Shown one piece after another: positions 28,710 to 36,972 of a stretch of DNA of 64,000 bases. The first letter of the stretch is position 1. Each line of letters starts with the position of its first letter. The notes beneath the pieces were generated by a model that was not told where the DNA came from, ran no database searches, and saw nothing but the letters and a program-made list of their open reading frames with translations. The translations under genes were made by a program, and so were the position numbers. This stretch comes from Planctomycetota bacterium (lineage in GTDB: Bacteria; Planctomycetota; Phycisphaerae; Phycisphaerales; UBA5793): positions 98,172-162,171 of the forward strand of contig CAUJHZ010000053.1 in NCBI GenBank assembly GCA_963205185.1, read 5' to 3'.

Positions 28710-28898
28710 ATGAGGCGGGAGGCCTACGAACGCCAAAAGGGCAAGTGCCCGAAGTGCCCGAAGGGCAAGCAGGTGACGCTCGACATTGGCGGAATGCACG
28801 CCGACCAGATCAAGCCGTGGAGCAAGGGCGGCAAGACCGAGGCGAAGAACTGTCAGATGCTCTGGGCCGACTGCAACCGGAGGAAAGGCGCGCAATAA
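28710..28898 (+). CDS. Small HNH nuclease-domain protein
   Basis: 62 residues, starting 6 nt after the restriction enzyme stop. Almost the whole protein is an HNH module: CPKCPKG (first zinc pair region), MHADQIKPWSKGG (His-Asp of the beta-beta-alpha-metal fold), NCQMLWADCNRRKG. Most relatives carry such a module at the C terminus of longer proteins, so it may be a truncated gene or a minimal nuclease. Its position suggests co-transcription with the restriction-modification pair. Confidence 0.8.
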   Translation: MRREAYERQKGKCPKCPKGKQVTLDIGGMHADQIKPWSKGGKTEAKNCQMLWADCNRRKGAQ

Positions 28899-28956
28899 CC
28901 CCGGCCGGACGGCTTCCGCGCAGGGCCACTTTTCCACACCCCATCGACAGTTCCCG

Positions 28957-29250
28957 CGCGTTTGGGGCGCAGAGACGCGTGGTTGGTTGGTTCAAACAGG
29001 CGATTGGATGGGGGAGTCGCGCTGGGGGGAGCGCCAATGGCGCGTGAGGATGGATCACCCGCGCCGGACCGGCTCTCTCCGGCGCGAATGGCTGCCGCCC
29101 TGGCGCGTTTGGGCCGTTCCACCGCGCGTTTGGCGCATCCAAACAGGTGTCTCTGCGCTGGAAACGCGCACGTCTTCGCCCCGTCGGCGTCCGGGAACCA
29201 GACAGCCAGGCAATTGGGGCCGAGAAAAGCGCCGCTGGATTCACTTGTCG
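28957..29250. repeat. Array of 14 degenerate 21-bp units in exact phase
   Basis: The 413-nt gap between the HNH and AbiTii genes is filled by 14 units of exactly 21 bp, most starting CGCGTTTGG or a close variant, followed by about 12 variable bases. No insertion or deletion breaks the phase. Read on the minus strand (29244 to 28810) it gives a frame with heptads like APNARW; on the plus strand, heptads like PRVWRIQ. No coding role can be proven. A second array with the same period and a similar core is at 40900-41466. Confidence 0.75.
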
Positions 29251-29311
29251 GCAGCTATGCCAGACGATACCCTAACAGCATCACTGTCGGTAGTGCCGTG
29301 GAGGCTGCGCG

Positions 29312-30223
29312 ATGGGGCTGCTCGAAGAAATCCAGAATGAGGCGGTGGATAGCAAGAGCGATCTGGGGCAGCTTTTGCGCAAGTGTAAGGTTTTGGCCTC
29401 GCGGCTGGGTAGCAAGCCCCTGGAGGACTGGTTGCTATGGGAGTTGGACGGATACCCGAAAGATGGCGAGTTACCCGAGTACCGCGTGTGGACACTGGTG
29501 CTCAAGGGGCATTTCAGCGGCCCGTTCGGATCTGCAATTAGGAATGCCGCCATTCCGCGAAACTGCATTCCTGAACGGCTGCGTGAAAGCTGGACTCGTT
29601 TCACATGTCGCTACAGCGCTGCAGTCATCGAGCAGATGGTCGGCAAGAGCGAAGCGGGGTTTCTGACCGTACCACGCACAGAACTCGCCCCGTATCTGAA
29701 TGACGAAGTGTTTGAAGGCATGGGATGCATCGGTGTTTGGGGAGAGTTTTCCGAGCACCGGTTTGTGTCTGTGCTCAACGCGGTCAGGAATCGTATCCTC
29801 GACTTCGTGCTGGCACTTGAGAAGGAGTATCCAGGCATGGAGGAGAGCGGCGGTCGCGAACAAGCCCCACCGCGAGAGCGGGTTACACAAATATTCAATA
29901 CCATCGTTTATGGAGGCGCGGCGAGCGTGATCGGCACGGCGAGCGACTCGACGATCAACGTCGAAGTGAAATCCGGTGATTGGAACTCGCTCGCCGCGCA
30001 TCTGAAGGCAGCCGGCATCGCGGGAGCGGACTTGAAGGCGCTTTCGGCGGCAGTGAAAGCCGAACCGACGTTGAAAGAAGGCGGAAAGTTCGGGCCGAAG
30101 GTGGCCGGATGGGTTGGCGAAATGCTCGGCAAGGCTGCGACCGGTGCCTGGGACATCGCGATTGGGACCGGCTCGGCATTGCTGACGGCGGCCCTGATGA
30201 AGTACTACGGGCTGTCCGCCTAG
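29312..30223 (+). CDS. AbiTii-domain protein, putative phage defence
   Basis: 303 residues. The N-terminal 190 residues match the AbiTii domain: LLEEIQNEAVDSKSDLGQLL, KCKVLASRLGSKPLEDWLL, ELDGYPKDGELPEYRVW and a long helical part. AbiTii is a predicted abortive-infection module; its mode of action is not established. Residues 195-250 are a linker. A hydrophobic C terminus (GTGSALLTAALMKYYGLSA) could touch the membrane. Transcribed with the DUF4062 gene 44 nt downstream. Between a restriction system and DUF4062, a defence role is a reasonable inference. Confidence 0.85.
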   Translation: MGLLEEIQNEAVDSKSDLGQLLRKCKVLASRLGSKPLEDWLLWELDGYPKDGELPEYRVWTLVLKGHFSGPFGSAIRNAAIPRNCIPERLRESWTRFTCRYSAAVIEQMVGKSEAGFLTVPRTELAPYLNDEVFEGMGCIGVWGEFSEHRFVSVLNAVRNRILDFVLALEKEYPGMEESGGREQAPPRERVTQIFNTIVYGGAASVIGTASDSTINVEVKSGDWNSLAAHLKAAGIAGADLKALSAAVKAEPTLKEGGKFGPKVAGWVGEMLGKAATGAWDIAIGTGSALLTAALMKYYGLSA

Positions 30224-30267
30224 CACCTTGCATCGCGGGCCCCTCGATCGTTTCGGAGACAGACCCG

Positions 30268-31380
30268 ATGGACAAGCGATATCTCGTCTTTGTGAGCTCG
30301 ACGTTTCGCGACCTGAGCGAAGAACGGCGCGCCGTTATGGAGGCGCTGCTGGAGATGGATGCGATTCCCGCCGGGATGGAGTTATTCCCGGCGGCGAATG
30401 AGGATGCGTGGACTCTGATCGGACGCGTCATTGCCGAAGCGGATTACTACGTGCTCATCATTGGCGGCAAGTACGGTTCAACTGATGAGAAAGGAATCAG
30501 TTTTACGGAACGCGAGTATGATTTGGCCGCGAAGTCAGGCGTCCCGATACTTCCATTCTTGCACGAGAAGCCGGGCGCTATTCCGGCCGACAAGACTGAA
30601 CTGAATGAGGCTGCGCGTGATCGCCTAGCCGCGTTTCGAAAGCGCGTGGAGGGCGCTCACCACTGCAAGTATTGGAACGATCCGGAGCAACTTGGCAGCC
30701 GCGTATCGCGCGCCATGATGCAGGCGGTTCGATCGACGCCTCGGACCGGCTGGGTCCGAGCGGATGAGTCGGCTGGGCCGGAAGCGCTAGCCGAAATGAA
30801 TCGACTGCGATTGAAGATTGACGAACTTAGTGAAGAGTTGCGCCAGAGCCGAGTTGAAGCCCCGAGAGGATCGGAAGGGCTCCTCCAAGGGGCGGATCCA
30901 GTCCCATTGACAGTAGAGTACAAAGGCCGGACCGAGCGTCAGATCCATGAGCTTCGGGCTCAAGGGTACTCGGACACGTCGTGGTTTCCAGCGCAAATCC
31001 CGATGTCCTGGGACGAAGTGTTTGCGACCGTAGGTCCTCTGATGTTTCACGAGGCTACCGAGAAGCAGTTGAAATCATCGATCGTCTCACGAGCAGTCAA
31101 GTGTTTCAAGGAACGGGTTGAAGACTATCGCCTGCGGTTAGGCGAGGATGTCGTGATGGCGGATGACACTTTCCAAGCGATAAAGGTCCAACTTGTCGCA
31201 CTTGGATTAATCAGGAAGACCGATCGGAAGCGTGCCGTTAGTGATACCGCCACCTATTGGTCGTTGACGCCTTTTGGCGAGGCATACCTCATGCGATTGC
31301 GCGCCATGCGAAAGGACCAGCCTGTCGCGGCTGGTTCAGCTCTCCCAGCGCACCCAGACGAAGCGACGAATCGTGCGTAA
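30268..31380 (+). CDS. DUF4062 protein with C-terminal winged-helix-like region
   Basis: About 370 residues from the ATG at 30268; the long 5' extension overlaps the AbiTii gene and is not coding. The N-terminal DUF4062 domain is clear: RYLVFVSSTFRDLSEERRAV, GMELFPAANEDAWTLI, YYVLIIGGKYGST and FTEREYDLAAKSGVPILPFL. This Rossmann-like domain is found in proteins associated with immunity. A coiled-coil stretch (near residues 165-190) follows. The last 130 residues end in a likely winged helix (QLVALGLIRKTDR, YWSLTPFGEAYLMRL). It probably acts as a sensor or regulator with AbiTii; this is inference. Confidence 0.82.
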   Translation: MDKRYLVFVSSTFRDLSEERRAVMEALLEMDAIPAGMELFPAANEDAWTLIGRVIAEADYYVLIIGGKYGSTDEKGISFTEREYDLAAKSGVPILPFLHEKPGAIPADKTELNEAARDRLAAFRKRVEGAHHCKYWNDPEQLGSRVSRAMMQAVRSTPRTGWVRADESAGPEALAEMNRLRLKIDELSEELRQSRVEAPRGSEGLLQGADPVPLTVEYKGRTERQIHELRAQGYSDTSWFPAQIPMSWDEVFATVGPLMFHEATEKQLKSSIVSRAVKCFKERVEDYRLRLGEDVVMADDTFQAIKVQLVALGLIRKTDRKRAVSDTATYWSLTPFGEAYLMRLRAMRKDQPVAAGSALPAHPDEATNRA

Positions 31381-31636
31381 GGAGAGGTTTCCGAAGTGGA
31401 CTAAGTGCACCTCCATCCATAATTTCTTGGCGCGCCGCCTGTTTTCTCCGATTTGATCTCAAGCGGATGCTTGTGCGCCCCGATACCCGCTTCTGGTGTG
31501 GTTGTGACTGCTGAGGCGGTCATGATGGCGCCGCAGGTGGATTGAGAGAGAGCACAACTGGAGATTGTCCAATTGCACGGCCGCTCTGTGCTGCGCTGAG
31601 TATGCGCTGCCCGCAGCGAGCCCGGAGGTCTTTGTC

Positions 31637-32401
31637 ATGGGTACTGCATATGAGCAGACATCGCCTTACATCCCGAGCACGGATGCGGGGTTTCGGGACT
31701 GGCTCAACAACTTCTCGACGCTCATCAGCGCCGATCCGGGCAAGTATGGCCTGGATGCGAGCGATGCGGCGGTGATCGCCGGGCACAACGCCGCGTATGC
31801 GGCCGCGTATGTGCCGGTGCAGTCGGCGGCGACGCGCACGAGTTCGCTGGTGACGCAGAAGGATGCGATCAAGGCGTCTGCGATCGCGTCGTGCCGGGTG
31901 TACGCCCAGCAGATCAAGGCCAACGGCGGTGTGACCAATGAGGACAAGTCGGCGCTGGGGCTGCATATTAATGATCCGACACCCACGCCGATCCCGCAGC
32001 CGAGCACAGCTCCGCTGCTGATGATCCAGGCGGCGTTCAGCGGCGAGCACGTGATCCGCTACTCGGATGAGACGACGCCGAACTCGAGGCGCAAGCCGTA
32101 TGGGGCGATTCAGCTGCAGATCAATCGCACGGTCGATGTGGGGGCCAATCCGGACCCGACGGTTTCGACGCTGGTGGGGCTGTACACGAAGCAGCCGGTG
32201 ACGGTCGAGGCGGACCCGGTGGATTCGGGTAAGACTGCGACGTACTTCGGCAGGTGGGTGACGCGGACGGGATTGTTCGGGCCGTGGAGCCTGCCGGTGG
32301 CGATGACGATTGCGTTCGGCGGGCCGGTCGAGCAGGGCCTGGAACTGCCCACGGGCGGCACGCCTGCGGAAGCCGAATTCAAGGGCAAGATCGCGGCGTA
32401 G
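31637..32401 (+). CDS. Hypothetical protein, relative of the protein at 39994-40692
   Basis: 254 residues, ATG with GGAGG 8 nt upstream. The first half is helical (DAGFRDWLNNFSTLISADPG, AAVIAGHNAAYAAAYV), then a Pro-rich linker LGLHINDPTPTPIPQP, then a beta-rich C terminus resembling a fibronectin-like fold. The layout and the LGLxxxDxxPTPxPxP linker are shared with the minus-strand protein at 39994-40692. I do not know a function. It heads a four-gene run with small beta proteins and an acetyltransferase. The 256 nt before it show no gene. Confidence 0.7.
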   Translation: MGTAYEQTSPYIPSTDAGFRDWLNNFSTLISADPGKYGLDASDAAVIAGHNAAYAAAYVPVQSAATRTSSLVTQKDAIKASAIASCRVYAQQIKANGGVTNEDKSALGLHINDPTPTPIPQPSTAPLLMIQAAFSGEHVIRYSDETTPNSRRKPYGAIQLQINRTVDVGANPDPTVSTLVGLYTKQPVTVEADPVDSGKTATYFGRWVTRTGLFGPWSLPVAMTIAFGGPVEQGLELPTGGTPAEAEFKGKIAA

Positions 32402-32520
32402 GACAATTCGCCGCAGGCAGCGCTGAGAGCGCGGAGGCTCAACGCGGCTGGTTTGCCGCTGCGGGCCGGCGCGGCTCGGATGAACATTGATCGAAACCAA
32501 CTCTTTCAGGAGTCACTGTG

Positions 32521-32880
32521 ATGTCGGTACGAATGGTCAAGAGAACGAACGTGCGGAACCGCTCTGCGTTGGATCCATCGGTTCCGGGCTACACCACCTC
32601 GGCGGTGGTGGCGAGCGTGGCGGCGACTGCGGCGGACACGATCGAGATCACCTTTGCCACGCGGGTCATGCTGCGCAGTGCGCCGAACGTGACGGCGGGC
32701 GCGGGCGGGGCCGTGGCGGTGGCGAGCGCAACGCAGTTGAGCGCAACGGTGATTCAGTTGCAGTTTGCAGCTGATGTGCAGGGAACGAACCTGGTGGTGC
32801 CGGAAGGAGTGGCTGGTGTGCGTACGCCCACGGGCGGGTTTATCCCGGCTGGTACGTATGCCATCCCGACCTTTCCCTGA
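32521..32880 (+). CDS. Small beta-rich hypothetical protein
   Basis: 119 residues from the ATG at 32521 with a CAGGAG site. After a basic start (RMVKRTNVRNRS) the protein is a string of short beta-type segments with much Val, Ala and Thr (SVAATAADTIEITFATRVM, AVASATQLSATVIQLQF). This is like one immunoglobulin-like or phage-decoration domain. The next gene encodes a similar module and overlaps its 3' end by 23 nt. Function unknown. Confidence 0.6.
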   Translation: MSVRMVKRTNVRNRSALDPSVPGYTTSAVVASVAATAADTIEITFATRVMLRSAPNVTAGAGGAVAVASATQLSATVIQLQFAADVQGTNLVVPEGVAGVRTPTGGFIPAGTYAIPTFP

Positions 32881-33175
32881 TCCGCCTGAGCCGAGCAGTG
32901 CGACGTGGCAGAGCGGGACGAACCTGGTGGAGATGGTTTTCGACCAGGTGCTCAGTGACGGCGTGCTGGACACGGCGAACTGGCTGGTGGCGACGGGCGG
33001 CCCGGCTTCGGTGACGGGCGCTTCGGTGGTTGGAGGCGTGGTGCAGATCACGTTGAGTGCTGTGCCGGCGTCTGTGACTGCGGTGACGTTCAGCCCGCCG
33101 CCGTTTGATGTGGTCGCAGCGGGCTCGGGGCTGGCGGCCGAGGCATTCACGGGCTTTCCGGTGGTGACGACATGA
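32858..33175 (+). CDS. Small beta-rich hypothetical protein
   Basis: 105 residues if started at the ATG at 32858; the frame is open further upstream but overlaps the previous gene more. The sequence (NLVEMVFDQVLSDGVLDTAN, GVVQITLSAVPASVTAVTF) looks like a single beta-sandwich domain related in pattern to the preceding protein. Its stop overlaps the ATG of the acetyltransferase gene (ATGA), so these genes are translated as a unit. Function unknown. Confidence 0.55.
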   Translation: MPSRPFPDPPEPSSATWQSGTNLVEMVFDQVLSDGVLDTANWLVATGGPASVTGASVVGGVVQITLSAVPASVTAVTFSPPPFDVVAAGSGLAAEAFTGFPVVTT

Positions 33176-34113
33176 TTCGCACAGCCGAGCAGCTGGCGCG
33201 TCTGCCGGATGGTGAGCACAAGTGCATCACCATCCGGTCGGCGCAGCCGGGCGATCTGAAGTTCCTCGATCATCTTCAGAAGAAGTTCTCCAGCCAGGTG
33301 GGGTTTCTTCCCACGCAGGCGCTGGAGAGCAACATTGAGCGCGGCCGGGTGTCGATCGCGCTGGAGAACGATGAGCCGGCTGCGTATCTGCTGGGCAAGG
33401 GAAATTACCTGCGCGATGCGCACTTCGGGATCATCTACCAGGCGGCGGTGTCGTACGATGCCCGCCGGCGGCTGGTGGGCACCGCGCTGGTGCAGCACTT
33501 CATCGATCAGATGGAGCCGACGATCCGGCTGATCGGGCTGTGGTGCGCGCAGGATATTGAGGCGAACGAGTTCTGGAACGCGTGCGGCTTTGAGGCCATC
33601 GCAGCGCGGCATGGCTCGCGGCGCCGGGGGCGCGTGCACATCTTCTGGGTCGGCCGAACGATGCGCGGCAGGCACGAGCAGCTGCGCTATCCCCGCTGCA
33701 CGCAAGGCGGGCTCATGCGCGAGCAGCGCGAAGTGTTCGGACTCGAGCCGGGGCAGGAATATCAGGAGGTGGAGCTGCCCACGCTGGCTGGCGAGCCGGT
33801 CGCGGGAGCGCGCAGCGGGCGAAGTGCGCAGCGCGGGGCGCGTAGCGGAAAGCAGCTGTCGCTCGCGGAGCAGCAGCGGGCGTTTCGATACGGCGGCGGG
33901 AAGCACATCTGCGTGGTGATCGCGGGTGTGACGCGGCACCTGCCGGTCGCGCCGTTCGACATACCGAACTTTACCGACCTGGCACGCGTGATGGTGGGCG
34001 CGGGGGCGGGCGACACGCGAGTGGGCAAGGGGGTTGTGCGGCCGGCGCGACCGCGACTGGCGGGCGGTTCAGAGGTGCTCTGGACGCCTGCGAAGGCGGG
34101 CGATGCGGCGTAG
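33172..34113 (+). CDS. GNAT-domain protein with C-terminal extension
   Basis: 313 residues. Residues about 15-160 are a GNAT acetyltransferase-like domain (TIRSAQPGDLKFLDHLQKK, YDARRRLVGTALVQHF, NEFWNACGFEAIA). The acetyl-CoA loop RRLVGTA is less glycine-rich than usual, so activity is uncertain. The C-terminal 150 residues are basic and unlike known domains. Last gene of the block, followed about 100 nt later by a strong terminator. Similar GNAT genes occur among phage structural genes, but no clear phage hallmark gene is present here. Confidence 0.65.
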   Translation: MIRTAEQLARLPDGEHKCITIRSAQPGDLKFLDHLQKKFSSQVGFLPTQALESNIERGRVSIALENDEPAAYLLGKGNYLRDAHFGIIYQAAVSYDARRRLVGTALVQHFIDQMEPTIRLIGLWCAQDIEANEFWNACGFEAIAARHGSRRRGRVHIFWVGRTMRGRHEQLRYPRCTQGGLMREQREVFGLEPGQEYQEVELPTLAGEPVAGARSGRSAQRGARSGKQLSLAEQQRAFRYGGGKHICVVIAGVTRHLPVAPFDIPNFTDLARVMVGAGAGDTRVGKGVVRPARPRLAGGSEVLWTPAKAGDAA

Positions 34114-34220
34114 GGTGGTCGGCGGCGTTGGATGATGCTGCGAATCCGGGCCCACCGCCGCTGAGCAACGTGGTGCAGATTCCGTAACCGCACGGCGATT
34201 GGATCGCCATGAGAATCAAG

Positions 34221-34252
34221 ACTCCCCGGCGCCGCGCGCCGGGGAGTTTTTT
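34221..34252 (+). terminator. Strong rho-independent terminator
   Basis: ACTCCCCGGC, a short GC loop and GCCGGGGAGT form a long stem followed by six T. It ends the four-gene block and marks the right limit of the accessory region. Confidence 0.85.
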
Positions 34253-34551
34253 GTGGCGCTTACATGGCCCCGGCGCAGCTTGAGCGCACCGCCGAAGCGC
34301 AGAAGCGAGCCCGGCTCTCAATGCTCAGGCGCCACGAGGAAAGCGGGGTTTCTTCCCCGTGCGCGGCTGGTAGCCTGGACGGCAGAATCATGCGTGGGAC
34401 CGCGCATCCAGGTGCGCCGCAGATCGATCGCGGCGCCCAACAGAGCAGACCCCCCGGAGCGGCAGCGGTCCCCGGCGATGTGAAACCGTTCCGGGGTGGC
34501 CCGCTCGCTCTTGCGCGGCTCGCAAGCCGTATGCGGGCAAGGGGGAGAGTC

Positions 34552-36117
34552 ATGCAGTCCCGACGACACATCTCTTATCGGATTCGGATTGCGTCCGCGG
34601 TCCTCGCGGCCGCAACGGCGTCGGCAGCGCTGGCGCAGCATTATGAGTACAGCAAGCTGCTCGCGCCGGACGGAGGCGCTTACGACGATTTCGGCTACGC
34701 CGTGGCGGTGCAGGGCGACGTGGCCATTGCCGGAGCGTACGGCGACGATGGCGTCGGCGGCACCGACTCCGGATCCGCCTACATCTTTCGGCGCGACGGA
34801 GCGCAGTGGCAATTCGAGCAGAAGATCGAGGCGGCCGATGCGACGACGTTTGCCTACTTCGGATACGCCGTCGAACTGCACGATGACATGGCCATGGTCG
34901 GCGCCATCAGCGAAGAGCCGGGCGGTGCGGTGTACGTCTTCCGGCAGAGCCCGCTCAACGAAGCATGGAGCCAGGTGCAAAAGATCGTTCCACCGGACAC
35001 ATCGCAGGGCGATTCGTTCGGATGTTCGATCGACGCCGACGGGCGTTACATGGCCATCGGCGCCAGGATGGACTCGGATGTGCTCAACGACGCAGGATCG
35101 GTGTACATCTACGAGTACGAGGACTCGTTGCAGCAGTGGGTGTATCTGACGGAGTTTCGCGCCCACGACCCGTCCGCGAACGAGTGGTTCGGGGAGGAGC
35201 TGGCGCTCAGCGGCGATTACGTCGTGGTCGGTCTGCCGCGGGATGATCCCAACGGCTCGAGTTCCGGCTCGGCATACGTCTTCAAGCGAGTCGGCGGGGC
35301 GTGGATCGAGCAGATCAAGATCATCCCCGCCGATGGCGCCGCGGACTCGAGGTTTGGCTCCGACGTGGCGATCGACGGCGACACGGTTGCCGTGGGCGCC
35401 AGCGATGACTGGCCGGCCGCGGTGCGCTGCGGCTCCGTCTATGTGTACCGCGGAAGCAACGCGACCTGGCCGCTCGAACAGAAGATTTACGATGCGAGCG
35501 CCCGTGCGCATCACTGGGATCGCTTCGGCGGCGGAGTCGATGTAGTCGGAGACTCGCTCCTGGTGGGCGCGTGGGGGAGTGACGCCAACGGTACGGACCG
35601 AGGCGCCGCATATGTCTACACCAGATCAGGCGGAACGTGGACCGCGCGGTCCGCCATGTACTTCGCCTTTGATGGCGCCGCGCTGGATGAGTTCGGCAGC
35701 GCGGTGGACCTCGATGGAGCACGGGCCATTGTCGGCGCGTTCGCGCGGCGAGACAACGGCCAGAACACCGGCGCCGCGTACATGTTCAACGATGTCCACT
35801 GCACGCTGACAGTGAGTCCGGATCCTCCGCGGGCCGGCGCACAGGCGACGTTCACGATCTCGGATGCAGCGCCGTTGACGCGCGCTGTACTCGGGTACAA
35901 CCTGCAGGGCCTGCGTCGGCGCTACGTCGCGCCGCTGAACATCATCATCGAGATCGGAAACGCCGTTCAGATCGGCGCAATAAGAACCACCGACGCCAGC
36001 GGCCGCGCGAGCTGGACCGTCATCATCCCGACCGGCGCCGCGGGGAGATTCATCTGGCTGCAGGCGATCCAGTTTGAGAAGAAAACCAACGTCATCGCGA
36101 CGCAGGTACAACCCTGA
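34552..36117 (+). CDS. Secreted FG-GAP repeat protein with planctomycete C-terminal domain
   Basis: 521 residues from the ATG at 34552, which has a GGGGGAGAG site; the frame is open upstream. Signal peptide ends ATASAALAQ. Seven or so FG-GAP-type propeller blades of about 50 residues each contain repeats like DFGYAVAVQGDVAIAGAYGD and RFGSDVAIDGDTVAVGAS with GSAYIF or GAAYMF strands. The last 110 residues (from LTVSPDPPRAGAQATFTISD) form the C-terminal domain shared with other secreted proteins in this window. A surface or secreted role is likely. Confidence 0.85.
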   Translation: MQSRRHISYRIRIASAVLAAATASAALAQHYEYSKLLAPDGGAYDDFGYAVAVQGDVAIAGAYGDDGVGGTDSGSAYIFRRDGAQWQFEQKIEAADATTFAYFGYAVELHDDMAMVGAISEEPGGAVYVFRQSPLNEAWSQVQKIVPPDTSQGDSFGCSIDADGRYMAIGARMDSDVLNDAGSVYIYEYEDSLQQWVYLTEFRAHDPSANEWFGEELALSGDYVVVGLPRDDPNGSSSGSAYVFKRVGGAWIEQIKIIPADGAADSRFGSDVAIDGDTVAVGASDDWPAAVRCGSVYVYRGSNATWPLEQKIYDASARAHHWDRFGGGVDVVGDSLLVGAWGSDANGTDRGAAYVYTRSGGTWTARSAMYFAFDGAALDEFGSAVDLDGARAIVGAFARRDNGQNTGAAYMFNDVHCTLTVSPDPPRAGAQATFTISDAAPLTRAVLGYNLQGLRRRYVAPLNIIIEIGNAVQIGAIRTTDASGRASWTVIIPTGAAGRFIWLQAIQFEKKTNVIATQVQP

Positions 36118-36159
36118 ACTGAAGACTGCGGCGAGCGAAAACCCGCGAGTCGGAGACAC

Positions 36160-36348
36160 CTACCGGCCGAGGAGGAAGTACAGGATCATGCCGATCACCG
36201 GCAGCAGCAGGATGAGCAGGATCCAGAGGATCTTCACGCCGACCGAGGCGCTGCTCGAGAGGACGCTGACAATCGCGAAGATGTCCAGAATGAGAATGAC
36301 CAGTCCGATGATGCTGTAGCCCGGCGAAGAGAGGGCGAGAACGACCAT
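36160..36348 (-). CDS. PLDc_N-type small membrane protein
   Basis: 62 residues, ATG with AAAGGA upstream. Two hydrophobic helices (YSIIGLVILILDIFAIVSVL and ILWILLILLLPVIGMILYFL) separated by a short loop, ending LLGR. This is the stand-alone form of the N-terminal membrane hairpin of cardiolipin-synthase-like phospholipase D proteins (PLDc_N). No catalytic domain follows. Its role is unknown. Confidence 0.8.
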   Translation of the reverse strand: MVVLALSSPGYSIIGLVILILDIFAIVSVLSSSASVGVKILWILLILLLPVIGMILYFLLGR

Positions 36349-36495
36349 GTGGATTCCTTTTCGCTGGTGAGCGGGAAACTCGACTCAACTCATGCTACGC
36401 CACGCCAGGGGAACCGCCCTGAGCAGAATCCGCGCAATGCCTTGTCGGTTCTCCCAATAAGATCAGGAGAGGCGAACAGCTTTTTGGGGAGCGCC

Positions 36496-36951
36496 ATGGA
36501 TTACGCGCACACGCAACACGGACCGCTCTGGTGGATTCTGGCGCTGTTGGGCGTCGTCGGCTGCGCCGTCGCGCTATCGAGCCTGAGCGACCCGGTGGTC
36601 GCTTCGATCTCCGGGCTGTTTGGAGCCTTCATGCTTCTTCTGGCGTCGTGCTTTGGTTCGCTGACGGTAACGGACGAGGGCCCTTCGCTGCTGGTGCGCT
36701 TCGGCCCGCTGCCGCTTGCGCGCAAGCGCGTGGCGTACGACGCGATCGAGTCGGTTGAGGTTTCGCGGAGTTCGTTCATCGACGGATGGGGGATTCACTA
36801 CGTCCCGGGGCGCGGCTGGACGTATAACCTCTGGGGCACGGAGTGTGTCGTGCTCAACGTCAACGGCCGCACGATCCGCATCGGCTCGGACGATTCAGAG
36901 CACCTCGCGTGGTTCATCCGCTCGAAGATCGGTGCGCAGCGCGCCCCTTGA
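36496..36951 (+). CDS. Small membrane protein with PH-like domain
   Basis: 151 residues from the ATG at 36496 with a GGGGA site. Two membrane helices (residues about 10-55) are followed by a soluble domain of short beta strands: LTVTDEGPSLLVRFGPLP, RKRVAYDAIESVEVSRS and CVVLNVNGRTIRIGSDDSEH. This pattern is like bacterial PH-domain membrane proteins. No known function. The next gene, 21 nt downstream on the same strand, is also a small membrane protein. Confidence 0.65.
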   Translation: MDYAHTQHGPLWWILALLGVVGCAVALSSLSDPVVASISGLFGAFMLLLASCFGSLTVTDEGPSLLVRFGPLPLARKRVAYDAIESVEVSRSSFIDGWGIHYVPGRGWTYNLWGTECVVLNVNGRTIRIGSDDSEHLAWFIRSKIGAQRAP

Positions 36952-36972
36952 ACGCCGACGGCTTCGATTCAC

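Noticed and set aside
31637..34113. Complete prophage
   Set aside because: No integrase, terminase, portal, capsid or lysis gene is present; only a phage-like flavour remains.
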